Of a DNA stretch of 55,506 bases, positions 40,828-52,110 are shown in pieces. The notes under the pieces are model-generated. The model saw only the letters and a list, made by a program, of their open reading frames with translations. It was not told the origin of the DNA and searched no databases. Location of the stretch: positions 171,889 through 227,394 of the forward strand of contig BJOX01000356.1 of the NCBI GenBank assembly GCA_009731375.1, written 5' to 3'. The position numbers and the translations under genes were made by a program. Position 1 is the first letter of the stretch; each line of letters starts with the position of its first letter. Origin of the DNA: Paulinella micropora. Lineage: Eukaryota; Cercozoa; Imbricatea; Euglyphida.

Positions 40828-41229
40828 TCACATTCTGTCAGGAATGTTCTCCAGTCTCCTCCAACCTGCTGGCGGGGCTTGAACCGCAGGGTCGACAGGG
40901 GCGGGGNNNNNNNNNNNNNNNNNNNNNNNNNNNNNNNNNNNNNNNNNNNNNNNNNNNNNNNNNNNNNNNNNNNNNNNNNNNNNNNNNNNNNNNNNNNNNN
41001 NNNNNNNNNNNNNNNNNNNNNNNNNNNNNNNNNNNNNNNNNNNNNNNNNNNNNNNNNNNNNNNNNNNNNNNNNNNNNNNNNNNNNNNNNNNNNNNNNNNN
41101 NNNNNNNNNNNNNNNNNNNNNGACAGGGGCTGGGGCGGGTGTGGGGTCGACGGTGTCAGGGGCGGGTTCAGGCTAGTCCTCGTCGTCCTCCAACTTGGCT
41201 TTGCGAAGAATGTCGACCAGGTGCTCCAT
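40828..41229 (-). pseudogene. Antisense Pro-rich ORF downstream of integrase C, gapped
   Basis: On the - strand MEHLVDILRKAKLEDDED is followed by a TAG, then a Pro/Ala/Asp repeat (PEPAPDTVDPTPAPAP). An N gap follows (40907-41121), then VDPAVQAPPAGWRRLENIP and a TGA at 40828. GC-rich, in the same place and strand as the ORFs after integrases A and B, and the N-terminal Pro/Ala style recalls that of A. Frame across the gap is assumed. Confidence 0.4.
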
Positions 41230-41535
41230 TCCACTTCCCCACTTTGGGACTTGGGCAAATCTGAGAGACTGACGAGAATTTTGTTTTTAACGGTTGATTT
41301 TGGTTTAGGTTGTCGGTTTTTTTTGCGATTTCCTTTTTTTTGTATAGGGAACAGAAAGGGCAGGAATATTTACCGCAAGAATTTTTGTCGTAAAATGCGG
41401 ACAAATTTGCAGTTTCTCTATTTTTTGCGACGAAACGACGAAATTTGTCAAACTGTCGCTTCTGTTTTTTTCGCTCTGCTTCTTTTCTGTCTTTTTGTCG
41501 CGGACCTCAATCGTAAACGAAAAACCCTTAATTTA
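41230..41535. other. T-rich spacer
   Basis: About 300 bases with no credible gene. Several T-runs and repeated ttttgtcg/tttttgcga words. Confidence 0.5.
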
Positions 41536-42018
41536 ATGTCTATTAACCTTATTCCAGATTTTGTAAAGGGGAAAGAAGAATGGATTGAATAGTTTGAAAA
41601 AGGAAGATATTCGACGAAAAGATTGAACGAAATGAATACAAAAGCGAGGAAGGAGATTGAGATAGATGAAGAGATGATTGAAGAAATGAAGAAGGAATTG
41701 AAGCAGAAGAAAGAGCGACCTGGAGCGATTGAAGAAATTTTGATGAAGAAGAAGAAAGACCGAGACGAGATTGAAGAAGACCTGATGGAAGATAGAAGAA
41801 AGAAGAGATTGAGAAAGATTGAAGACGAAAGAAGATTGATGAAACACTGGAAGAAGCAGAATAGAGGAATGATTGAAAGCAATCAGATTGAAAAAATAGA
41901 AGCACTCATTGATAAGGGTGCTACTTTTACAAAAGCATGTTTAATGGTTAAACAAATAAATGACTTAAATGAGGGTAGCCCTAATATGAAATTAGAGTTT
42001 ACAGGTGAGGTTGGTTAA
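41536..42018 (+). pseudogene. Conserved coiled-coil protein (module C), one stop
   Basis: Starts MSINLIPDFVKGKEEWIE at 41536, then a TAG at 41590, and continues in frame to 42018. A long Lys/Glu coiled coil is followed by DERRLMKHWKKQ and IEKIEALIDKGATFTKACLM, which matches the C-terminal block of modules A and B. Ends KLEFTGEVG. Function is unknown. Confidence 0.65.
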
Positions 42019-42446
42019 TTGATTTTAATATACCAAAAATATCAACAATATACAGTCCCCTAGTGGGCAATACCAAAATACCAAAAATTTCAAAAATACC
42101 AAAAATACCTAAAATATACAGTCGTGGGAGACTCTAAAAAACCCTACCTCATACAGTATGTGTGATGGTAGGTTTGTTTAATGGAGGTGGGTGGCAGTCA
42201 TGTCTACTAAAGGTGTTTCCTCATTCTTTTCCTTTTTTGATTTCTCTTTGATTTCTCTTTGATTTATTTAGTTGTTGAAAAATGATGATTTGGGACTTTA
42301 ATATCCTTTTTAATGGGGCATTTTCTTGAATTAATATCCTTTTTTATGGGGCATTTTCTTGAAAATGACCCTAAAAAAGGATAATCATCTTCTCACTACT
42401 CTAGCCCACCCAAGGACGAAGGCCTCAAACAGTCCAAAGTTAAAAG
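42019..42446. repeat. Spacer with short tandem repeats
   Basis: Several copies of ataccaaaaat near 42030-42110. Two tandem copies of a 33-base unit with ATGGGGCATTTTCTTGAA lie at 42299-42365. tctttgatt is repeated near 42240. No gene. Confidence 0.7.
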
Positions 42447-43429
42447 CTAAAACGATCTAAAAGATGACTCAGTCTGCTCTTGCAAAATCTCAAAACGAGA
42501 AGTCTCAACGTATTTCTTGAAACAGTCAGATGACCAGCGTCCCGCTCTAATAATGGCTAAATCGGACGCACCCGCTAGCTTAAGAGACTTAGCGCCCCCT
42601 CGCCTCAGCAAAATTCAGTTGAAATCCTTGCCACATTCGATACCCGCATCTAACAACAACGCACGAGCATGAGTCACAAACGTCTCACGCGATACAGCAG
42701 TGCCGTTGCTCCATCTGAACATAGCTTGTGCACTGCCCCTGTTGAGTCCAACTGAAATACAAGATGAATCTAACTTCTGATACCAAAACACTGGCGAAAC
42801 GATCGCGAGCATCTGTTGAAGGTCCGCAAGCCAAACATCAACTCCATCTCTGAATGGGTCTGTTTTCGAGCCATCCAGGACAACTCGCAAACAAATGTCT
42901 CCATCGTCTTCTATCAACGTGCAATGAGCTCGCTTCAAGATGCGCGGATAACGTTTAGGTCCAGAAACAACTAATTCACCAACACGGAAAAGGCAGACGA
43001 CCCCGCACACCATAATTGTGCAGATAACAATAATGTCATGTCGCTCTCTCGGACTAACACGACCCGAAACAAGCAACGTAACCGCATAAGAAACGACACT
43101 GATTAGCAAGTCTAAAGTCAGCCTCAAACGCACATCCTTTTCTTTCTTATTGCTGCGTTTGATGCCCCGCCAGCACCTCTCCACGTAATAGTCCTGTAGC
43201 GGATCATCCAATCCTCGAAAGGCAGAAGTCACGTATACCATATAGATATTAGGGTCCCTACCGAAACTTGTCCGATGATGTAAGTCATGAATAGAACGAT
43301 AAGCGCAGAGTCTGACTCCCAACAACGAATGTGCCATCTGTTGGTTTCATAAGCCTCTGCAAAGCTACGCAGCCGGTTGACTCCCGATGAGTAGCTCTTG
43401 CTGGTTGAATAGGCTAGGCCTCGGTCCAA
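42447..43429 (-). pseudogene. YR: Second YR-retrotransposon tyrosine recombinase, broken
   Basis: Opens at 43429 (STSKSYSSGVNRL), shifts frame near 43240, then WRGIKRSNKKEKD and FRVGELVVSG (catalytic Arg region). A TGA at 42615-42617 lies just before LRRGGAKSL. The frame goes on through AGRWSSDCFKKYVE (Tyr) to a TAG at 42447. It is a clear relative of 19740-20801. No gag or RT is attached here. Confidence 0.82.
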
Positions 43430-43450
43430 GTAGCCAACAGNNNNNNNNNN

Positions 43451-43931
43451 TTAGGCGAAAGCCCTCCTGCTTACAAAGAAATTTTATTCATATCATACTT
43501 GTTTGTGTGATAGGCGGATTGAGGTGCTGACGAAAGAAGAAAAAGGTAAATTTAATGATACATACATTTTTTCTCTTAGTGTGCTATAGAAGGCTATTTG
43601 GGTGCTTTTGTTTCTTTGTATCTACTATCAATAGGAAGCGTTGCAACAACCTAGACGAAGTCGAGAATTTGAAGGTTTTACCGAAAATTCTCGACAAGTT
43701 CTAGGTTATCATCTACTGTTGAAGATGAAGATGAAAGAAAGGAACAACAAGCACTTAAAATTCATTACCAAAAAAGATTACTAACAGATAAATGGAATAC
43801 GATATGGGCGGACAAACCACTAAAGCAAGTTTTTGTAGACCTCGCCGATATGTCAAAACTAAAAGACAAGAAAGGTAATAAAGGTTATGCTTGGATGTTG
43901 TTTTGGATAGACACTCACAGTCGATTTTTAA
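43451..43931 (+). repeat. Assembly copy of 39341-39821 (integrase C start)
   Basis: Offset 4110, one substitution seen (acgaaagac/acgaaagaa), bounded by 10-N gaps on both sides. Confidence 0.85.
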
Positions 43932-43941
43932 NNNNNNNNNN

Positions 43942-45070
43942 AATGGGGCATTTTCTTGAATTAATATCCTTTTTTATGGGGCATTTTCTTGAAAATGACC
44001 CTAAAAAAGGATAATCATCTTCTCACTACTCTAGCCCACCCAAGGACGAAGGCCTCAAACAGTCCAAAGTTAAAAGCTAAAACGATCTAAAAGATGACTC
44101 AGTCTGCTCTTGCAAAATCTCAAAACGAGAAGTCTCAACGTATTTCTTGAAACAGTCAGATGACCAGCGTCCCGCTCTAATAATGGCTAAATCGGACGCA
44201 CCCGCTAGCTTAAGAGACTTAGCGCCCCCTCGCCTCAGCAAAATTCAGTTGAAATCCTTGCCACATTCGATACCCGCATCTAACAACAACGCACGAGCAT
44301 GAGTCACAAACGTCTCACGCGATACAGCAGTGCCGTTGCTCCATCTGAACATAGCTTGTGCACTGCCCCTGTTGAGTCCAACTGAAATACAAGATGAATC
44401 TAACTTCTGATACCAAAACACTGGCGAAACGATCGCGAGCATCTGTTGAAGGTCCGCAAGCCAAACATCAACTCCATCTCTGAATGGGTCTGTTTTCGAG
44501 CCATCCAGGACAACTCGCAAACAAATGTCTCCATCGTCTTCTATCAACGTGCAATGAGCTCGCTTCAAGATGCGCGGATAACGTTTAGGTCCAGAAACAA
44601 CTAATTCACCAACACGGAAAAGGCAGACGACCCCGCACACCATAATTGTGCAGATAACAATAATGTCATGTCGCTCTCTCGGACTAACACGACCCGAAAC
44701 AAGCAACGTAACCGCATAAGAAACGACACTGATTAGCAAGTCTAAAGTCAGCCTCAAACGCACATCCTTTTCTTTCTTATTGCTGCGTTTGATGCCCCGC
44801 CAGCACCTCTCCACGTAATAGTCCTGTAGCGGATCATCCAATCCTCGAAAGGCAGAAGTCACGTATACCATATAGATATTAGGGTCCCTACCGAAACTTG
44901 TCCGATGATGTAAGTCATGAATAGAACGATAAGCGCAGAGTCTGACTCCCAACAACGAATGTGCCATCTGTTGGTTTCATAAGCCTCTGCAAAGCTACGC
45001 AGCCGGTTGACTCCCGATGAGTAGCTCTTGCTGGTTGAATAGGCTAGGCCTCGGTCCAAGTAGCCAACAG
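43942..45070 (-). repeat. Assembly copy of 42312-43440 including the YR recombinase
   Basis: Offset 1630 with no difference noticed. The recombinase copy lies at 44077-45059 with the same frameshift and TGA. Bounded by a gap on the left; on the right it extends 38 bases further before the next gap. Confidence 0.88.
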
Positions 45071-45118
45071 CCTCGTCGACTAACCAACTAGCGGACGTGC
45101 AAGCGGGGNNNNNNNNNN

Positions 45119-45709
45119 TTAACGTTGATACTCAAACGTTGGTTGATGTCGGCCCCCGTGTCCTTATAATCCTGCATATTCCATGCGTTCAACAGGTTTA
45201 TTATATCGCGGCAGATTAAATCCTTTTGTGTCTGCAATATTTCGTTTAACATGGAATCGAACCAGAACAGGTTCATTTTATAGTTCCCCTTCTCCTCTTC
45301 CGCTGCCACTGTTTTACATAAGGCCACCACAGATCAGTGTTGGCAAATATCGTTGTAAACGTGGAAGAAAATGATTTAAACATCTGTCAAGAAATGCCTA
45401 CCAGCACATATGCATACGTCACTCCACAATCTCAGCCCAACCTGAATTCTGCCACCATTTTACGCACGGCCTCCCAACCCCGGTTCCTAAACTTGTGCAC
45501 CAGGTCGTTGCTTACAATCACCACCGCACTCTCGCTATCCAAATTCAACTCACGTGGTCCATGCACCATCGCATGGTCCTTGGATCAAGTTGTTTTTTAT
45601 GAATCATCTACGCGAATTATATTTCCAATGTTAGCATATGACAACAACTCATCTCGTCTCTCACCTCCAAAGCGAGCTTATTCAGTCGAATGCTTGTTCC
45701 AGTGCTTGA
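45119..45709 (-). pseudogene. Unrecognised coding fragments on a short contig
   Basis: On the - strand, pieces in different frames look coding: DELLSYANIGNIIRVDDS (45665-45603), LNLDSESAVVIVSNDLVHKF followed by EAVRKMVAEFRLG (45570-45440), and LFWFDSMLNEILQTQKDLI to 45119. They may be one decayed gene or exons. No family is recognised. Confidence 0.35.
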
Positions 45710-45719
45710 NNNNNNNNNN

Positions 45720-45869
45720 CCTCCCGAAAAAGCAATTGTATGTGTCCCTTCATCTTCCTGCTTCTTGTCTTTGTATCTCTGTCTCCCTCCCTCCCTCCCT
45801 CTCTCTCTCTCTCTCTCCCCCCTCCCTCCCTCCCTCTCTCTCTCTGTCTCTCTCTCTCTGTATAATAAA

Positions 45870-45933
<64 letters not shown>

Positions 45934-46018
45934 GTGCTTCTCTGTCAATGGCTGATGTATTTCTGCACATGCGCCTCCATCGTCTCACCCGTGAGGGGAG
46001 TACGAAGAATTGACGATA
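45720..46018 (+). repeat. CT-rich and (ATA)n microsatellite contig
   Basis: Starts like 52416 onward (gaaaaagcaattgtatgtgt), then (CT)n and (ATA)n to about 45933. The last 70 bases resemble 46687-46744. Probably a chimeric or alternative contig. Confidence 0.75.
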
Positions 46019-46028
46019 NNNNNNNNNN

Positions 46029-46298
46029 CTGCTTGCTCTTGCTCTTGCTCTTGCTCTTGCTCTTGCTCTTGCTCTTGCTCTTGCTCTTGCTCTTGCTCTT
46101 GCACTTCATTCCAAAGGGCGTCATCATCAGAGGTCTCTGCATCCGTGGAGTTGACATACATGTCGTCGTCATGCCCAGATATATCTTTTTCCACGTATTC
46201 TATGGGAGTGTCATCGGCAACACTTGCACTCCGTTCCGTATGTTTTGTTCGGTGGTTCTGTAATGGCACACTGGTACGGGGAAGTGTATTGTACATAG
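46029..46298 (-). CDS. Unrecognised coding fragment ending in Glu-Gln repeats
   Basis: On the - strand: MYNTLPRTSVPLQNHRTKHT, an acidic middle (GHDDDMYVNSTDAETSDDD) and then (Glu-Gln)n from a 6-base repeat at 46030-46103. Both ends are at gaps. Probably an exon or gene piece; origin unknown. Confidence 0.35.
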
Positions 46299-46308
46299 NN
46301 NNNNNNNN

Positions 46309-46348
<40 letters not shown>

Positions 46349-46353
46349 GTAAC

Positions 46354-46394
<41 letters not shown>

Positions 46395-46631
46395 GCCCCA
46401 TTAGAGATCGATGGTAAAAGTCCAGCCGCCCCTCCCAATTCAGTTACCTGAGGTAATAGGGGAGCAACCGAGGATTCCTCGCGAGTACCTAAGGTAGCAC
46501 CTTCGGGTGTGGCCTTAGCGAAACACGTGGGTCCGTGTTGTTACTACCATCTCGATTGGTACTGATGCCGGAACCGGTCGGTGTCAACCGTCACCGTCCC
46601 CTAGTTGACACCCGTTCTCACCGGGCAAGAC

Positions 46632-46689
<58 letters not shown>

Positions 46690-46744
46690 GTGCTTCTCTG
46701 TCAATGGCTGATGCATTTCTGCACATGCGCCTCCATCGTCTCAC
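46309..46744. repeat. (AAT)n microsatellites flanking an unassigned 230-base segment
   Basis: (AAT)n at 46309-46391 and 46631-46688. The middle (46395-46628) has many short self-complementary words but I cannot assign it to a known RNA or repeat. Confidence 0.6.
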
Positions 46745-46904
46745 NNNNNNNNNNTAAATTACCCCTAGAGGTGTTGGGTCACCCACCATGTCAAGGGAAG
46801 AAATGAAACGATTGTCTTTCAGGGGGGGAATAAATGGAGATTGAGCAACAGGATGATGAGCATGCATGTCGTGTGCGTATGTATTGCTCTCTCTCTTTTC
46901 CTGA

Positions 46905-47680
46905 CCTTCAATTCTGATGTGTGAGGTGGCGATGTTTGTGGTCCAAAAGAGGAAGTGGGTGGGGTGTTATCAGATGAGAGGTTTGGTTCTTCTTCGTCCG
47001 TTTCCTCTTTTTCCATCATGTTTATGCTTAACATATGGTTGATGTACCCTATTTCTCCTACTCCCTCCTCTCCTCCTTCTTCATCAAGAATAGCAGACTC
47101 TTCATCTGAATCAGGAGGTTCGGACTCCTCTCCTTCTTTTTCAGAACTACCAGAAGAAGAGGAGTCGGAACCTCCTGCATTCAGACTAATCGTCTTTGTT
47201 TTGGCTGTGCTCTTCTTGATGAAATCAGATGCCTTCGGCTTGGCTGTGCCTTCCTATGCAGCCCTGGAAAGTGAATTTGGGGAGACCACCGACATCGAAA
47301 TTGAGGAGAAGACAACCAAAGCATGCGATAACGTCGATAGCGTGAACGAGGACGCCGACCAGTTTGGTCGGCGGGGACAAGACAAGAGTGATAGGAAAGC
47401 CAAAGCCAGCAGCACCAAGAACAGCCAGTGTCGCAGGCGTGGTAATAAAAAGGTGAGGTTTACAACTAGCGATTGCAAAAAACAAGGAAACAACAGCAAT
47501 GATGGCCCAGGCAAGGGGGGCGGTGGTAGTTATGGGGGCCCAGGCAACAATGCGAGAAGCCGTGAAACGCAAGGTTCCGCCTTTCTTTTTTCCTCTCCCT
47601 GTTGATGGCCTTGATTTTGTTGTCCCACTCGTGGCGGCCCATCTTCTTCGCTTATATCCAGTACATTCGCAGTTCAGCAT
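46905..47680 (-). pseudogene. Membrane protein with acidic tail (frameshifted), unrecognised
   Basis: Read leftwards from about 47600: a basic stretch (RPSTGRGKKKGG), then hydrophobic segments (APLAWAIIAVVSLFFAIASC; TPATLAVLGAAGFGFPITLV; LVGVLVHAIDVIACFGCLLL). A frame change near 47225 is followed by an acidic Ser/Glu region (EGEESEPPDSDEESAILDEE) and NHMLSINMMEKEETDEEE. A possible splice donor lies near 46910. About three membrane spans with an acidic cytosolic or lumenal tail. Host gene or large-virus remnant; undecided. Confidence 0.45.
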
Positions 47681-47734
47681 CGTTTATGATGTTCGGCACG
47701 TTTGTGAACGTCGCTAATAACACCGACAACCATA

Positions 47735-48669
47735 CAAGCATGTAGTCATTTATCCATGCAGTGTAGGGCCATGGCAGGCGCGCGGACCTGAGATCGCTGC
47801 TGCTTCATCTATGCGATGATCATATGCCTGTTGAAGTCTTGGCCCTGCAAAACTCTCATGGTTCAAGTGGCTTGGCAGAAGTATGGCTTCGCAACCATGC
47901 ACCTCGCCTTCAACGTAACAAAATCTGGCTGGTCGCCGTTCTTCGCCTTTCGAGTAATTCATCTCTGCATGTTACTGTCTTCCTGTGACAGACACACTGC
48001 TCTCGAAGCAGGCGCAAGTGTCTCTTATCTCTGATATCAATTGCACCAAAGATCGCATATTGTGTCACATCGTGTGTACCAATGTTAGTAAATTAGTAAC
48101 TCTTGATGCGCGTCGATGTCCTGGAGTGGAATTATCTTATGTTTCGAATCTTCTAACAAATCACGCAGAGCGGACAGCCCAGAAAAACCAGCAAACATCT
48201 TCTTCAACGGCTGAGAATCTTGGCTTGGCCTTTCCCAGGCCAGGGATGTCAGTACCGCAGGACGGACCTTCTCGGCCCAAGGCAAGAAATCCATGACACG
48301 GCCGTTAATCCTAATCCCTATCTTCGCGTTGGCCTTGTTTTTGTCAGCGTGATTCAAGTAACTAACATAGTCTCGGGGAACTACCGCAAGACCACGCTGC
48401 AATGTTTCTTTCTCAATTTCCTTGTCAACAAGGACGACAATTGCTTGGCATTTCCATCGATACTGTGTTCTTTCGGGCAACAAGGTCAGACAGTCAAGGT
48501 AATGATAGACCTCCCTAACTCTTGCAGATAAATGCGGCACGTGTTTATCATGGTCAAACTTTATTAAGTAACTATCAGAGCCGGCGGCCGGGCATCGGTT
48601 TAATTTTTTTGTTTCGTTTTGTGTCAATGCAGGTTGGTCCAACCAAGACTGTGTCGGTGTTATGTGCAT
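47735..48669 (-). pseudogene. Unrecognised ORFs antisense to the start of the second gag
   Basis: 48669-48085 (194 aa; contains RTQYRWKCQAIVVLVDKEIE and FLPWAEKVRPAVLTSLAWER) and 47962-47750 (70 aa) are on the same strand and may be one decayed gene. The N-terminal quarter of the first overlaps the gag start, so only the part below about 48600 is likely to be real. No family is recognised. Confidence 0.35.
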
Positions 48670-50108
48670 CTGTCTGGGACGGTGGATGGTGCAAGAAACG
48701 TTTCAAGGAAGAAGCGGGAATCATCCGAGCTGTCGGCACGGCGACCAAGAAGAACGGCCATGACGAATGGGACATCAACTTCCCATTTTCGGACGGCACA
48801 GCTAACCACACGGTCTACGAGTTTCTACTCCGCGTGGAGGGCCCAACGCAAGTCAAAGCGGGAACGTTCATTTACGATGATCAGCGAGTCTACAAAACAA
48901 CAAGACTGGAAGAAAGCGGATGTAGACGAGACGAAGGTCAAGACGCCCCTGCGCAAAGGAGTCGACTTCGGCACCAACAGTGCTCGCATACGACTGATTC
49001 TCAACGATGGGGCGCTCAACGACGAGACCAAGGCACTCCAAGTTGCGGACACCCTCAAGGAAATGTATCCTTCGGCAAGCATGGACACATTGATCCGCGA
49101 ACACTTCGAGAGTTCTTCGGGCTACGTGTCAAAGGGGCTCTACGGTTCCTCTCAAGGCCAACTCGATGGCCTCGGCGCCGCATTGGTTTGGCGGCACGTC
49201 TCTTGGGAAGCCATCATCGAAGCAGAAACAGGAACCAAACCCCAAAACCCTGCACCGGGCAGCGGCGATCCGTTCAAGTCGGCTTTGACTCAAGAGAATG
49301 CTGACCTGCAGGGAGAGAATGCACGGCTCCGTAAACAGAATGACGAGCTACTACGCGCAGCAAAGCGTCAGAAGCACAACGACGGAGGATTCGGGAACCC
49401 TCAACTGCACTTGGAAGAGGACGACGAGGCTCAGCAAGAACAAAGCAACGCTACAGTCTGCGGCATGCACTTGCGAACTTGGCAGATGATGAGGCGGATA
49501 GAGCAAGAAACCTAGACAAGTACTGCTTGAGAAGCATCCCCGAAGTGCACTTGTGTGATACGAAGACGCTACGACGGATTATGAAAGGCTATGGCGTCTC
49601 CATCATTGAGTTGCTACCGGCTAAAGGAGTGGCGGAGTACGGACAAGAGACGCGAGCATCCGGAAAAGTGGCGATGACGAACGAGCTGTTCACACGGCTG
49701 CTACGGGCACTTTGTCGCATCACTTCGAAGATCCACGCCGCGTACAAAGACGACGTCATGGAACACTGGCAAGAAGCCATCGACTATCTACCCACGCACA
49801 CGCTGCAGTCGGTGATGAAGTGGTCCTTCGCAGTTAGTTGTCAAGTTCCCTTGGGAGAATGGGCGAGGGGGCACAAGTCGTTGCGGCTTGGCGCACTGAT
49901 GCTCGTGCGCGCGGGCAACCAATATCAAAACCAGAAGTCCGGAGACAAACCGAAGCCCGCTGAGTCAGGAAAAGACGCGAGCGACCAGCCTACCTGTAAG
50001 CAATGGGCCCTGGGACTCTGCACGTGGGGAAAGAAATGCAGCTTCAAGCATGTCTGCCCCGTCTGCGTAAAAGCAGTCTGCCCCAAGAAAGGCCAGTGGC
50101 CCTTCTGA
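48627..50108 (+). pseudogene. gag: Gag-like ORF of a second YR retrotransposon, with CCCH-type finger
   Basis: Opens at ATG 48627, shifts near 48895 and near 49480, and ends at 50108. The N-terminal domain is followed by a coiled-coil segment (ENADLQGENARLRKQNDELL) with a basic KRQKH. Next comes a helical block (LFTRLLRALCRITSKIH, LQSVMKW, VPLGEW) shared with the gag at 14.7-16.2 kb. The C terminus has C.....LC.....CSFKHVC..C...C, a zinc knuckle/CCCH arrangement usual in DIRS-type Gag. It probably binds the element's RNA. Confidence 0.75.
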
Positions 50109-50481
50109 CTTTCATCGCCTGAGCGAAAACGACAAGTAGAGTAAGTAGCGGTCCAGAAGGTGAGAGCATAGAGGTAGTGCGCTGGGTAGCTGGGAGTGTC
50201 GATAGTGATAGTGAGTGTGAGAATAGTGGTTGTGAGACTGCGCAAGAAGAGAGTGTGAGATTTTATGTAGTTGAGTCTGATGGCGAGGGACAAGGCAAAA
50301 AGACAGTGATATGGTCAACGGTAAAAAAGACAGTGGGGCCGGTGAATAGTGTGGCCCCTTTGGAAGTGCGAGCGAGAGGAATATTTTATTATTATATGTA
50401 CTGCACCCTGTGCAGTGGCATGGCACCAAGGCCTCGCCAGGCCTCTGCATGTGAGTGAAATGAGTGCAGGTCACTAAAGCT
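50109..50481 (+). other. Region after gag, no clear gene
   Basis: A 93-aa reading (50177-50458, Ser/Glu-rich) is open but not recognisable. It ends at a 10-N gap and is repeated at 51738-52110. Confidence 0.4.
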
Positions 50482-50492
50482 NNNNNNNNNNA

Positions 50493-52110
50493 GAACGTTC
50501 ATTTACGATGATCAGCGAGTCTACAAACAACAAGACTGGAAGAAAGCGGATGTAGACGAGACGAAGGTCAAGACGCCCCTGCGCAAAGGAGTCGACTTCG
50601 GCACCAACAGTGCTCGCATACGACTGATTCTCAACGATGGGGCGCTCAGCGACGAGACCAAGGCACTCCAAGTTGCGGACACCCTCAAGGAAATGTATCC
50701 TTCGGCAAGCATGGACACATTGATCCGCGAACACTTCGAGAGTTCTTCGGGCTACGTGTCAAAGGGCTCTACGGTTCCTCTCAAGGCCAACTCGATGGCC
50801 TCGGCGCCGCATTGATTTGGCGGCACGTCTCTTGGGAAGCCATCATCGAAGCAGAAACAGGAACCAAACCCCAAAACCCTGCACCGGGCAGCGGCGATCC
50901 GTTCAAGTCGGCTTTGACTCAAGAGAATGCTGACCTGCAGGGAGAGAATGCACGGCTCCGTAAACAGAATGACGAGCTACTACGCGCAGCAAAGCGTCAG
51001 AAGCACAACGACGGAGGATTCGGGAACCCTCAACTGCACTTGGAAGAGGACGACGAGGCTCAGCAAGAACAAAGCAACGCTACAGTCTGCGGCATGCACT
51101 TGCGAACTTGGCAGATGATGAGGCGGATAGAGCAAGAAACCTAGACAAGTACTGCTTGAGAAGCATCCCCGAAGTGCACTTGTGTGATACGAAGACGCTA
51201 CGACGGATTATGAAAGGCTATGGCGTCTCCATCATTGAGTTGCTACCGGCTAAAGGAGTGGCGGAGTACGGACAAGAGACGCGAGCATCCGGAAAAGTGG
51301 CGATGACGAACGAGCTGTTCACACGGCTGCTACGGGCACTTTGTCGCATCACTTCGAAGATCCACGCCGCGTACAAAGACGACGTCATGGAACACTGGCA
51401 AGAAGCCATCGACTATCTACCCACGCACACGCTGCAGTCGGTGATGAAGTGGTCCTTCGCAGTTAGTTGTCAAGTTCCCTTGGGAGAATGGGCGAGGGGG
51501 CACAAGTCGTTGCGGCTTGGCGCACTGATGCTCGTGCGCGCGGGCAACCAATATCAAAACCAGAAGTCCGGAGACAAACCGAAGCCCGCTGAGTCAGGAA
51601 AAGACGCGAGCGACCAGCCTACCTGTAAGCAATGGGCCCTGGGACTCTGCACGTGGGGAAAGAAATGCAGCTTCAAGCATGTCTGCCCCGTCTGCGTAAA
51701 AGCAGTCTGCCCCAAGAAAGGCCAGTGGCCCTTCTGACTTTCATCGCCTGAGCGAAAACGACAAGTAGAGTAAGTAGCGGTCCAGAAGGTGAGAGCATAG
51801 AGGTAGTGCGCTGGGTAGCTGGGAGTGTCGATAGTGATAGTGAGTGTGAGAATAGTGGTTGTGAGACTGCGCAAGAAGAGAGTGTGAGATTTTATGTAGT
51901 TGAGTCTGATGGCGAGGGACAAGGCAAAAAGACAGTGATATGGTCAACGGTAAAAAAGACAGTGGGGCCGGTGAATAGTGTGGCCCCTTTGGAAGTGCGA
52001 GCGAGAGGAATATTTTATTATTATATGTACTGCACCCTGTGCAGTGGCATGGCACCAAGGCCTCGCCAGGCCTCTGCATGTGAGTGAAATGAGTGCAGGT
52101 CACTAAAGCT
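50493..52110 (+). repeat. Assembly copy of 48862-50481 (most of the second gag)
   Basis: Offset 1631 falling to 1629. Differences seen are one A fewer in an A-run (about 50525), one G fewer in a G-run (about 50764) and two substitutions. The gag tail is at 50812-51144 and 51108-51737. The 10-N gap at 50482-50491 separates it from copy 1. Confidence 0.85.

Noticed and set aside
26435-41592. Reassigned stop codons (for example TAA/TAG as Gln) to explain in-frame stops
   Set aside because: In-frame stops include TAA, TAG and TGA, replace different residue types (Leu, Tyr, Gly and others), and coexist with frameshifts; decay or error is simpler. Only the shared integrase TAA remains of interest.
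46395-46628. Possible structured RNA gene between the AAT repeats
   Set aside because: Several self-complementary words, but no tRNA, 5S rRNA or snRNA consensus that I could recognise.
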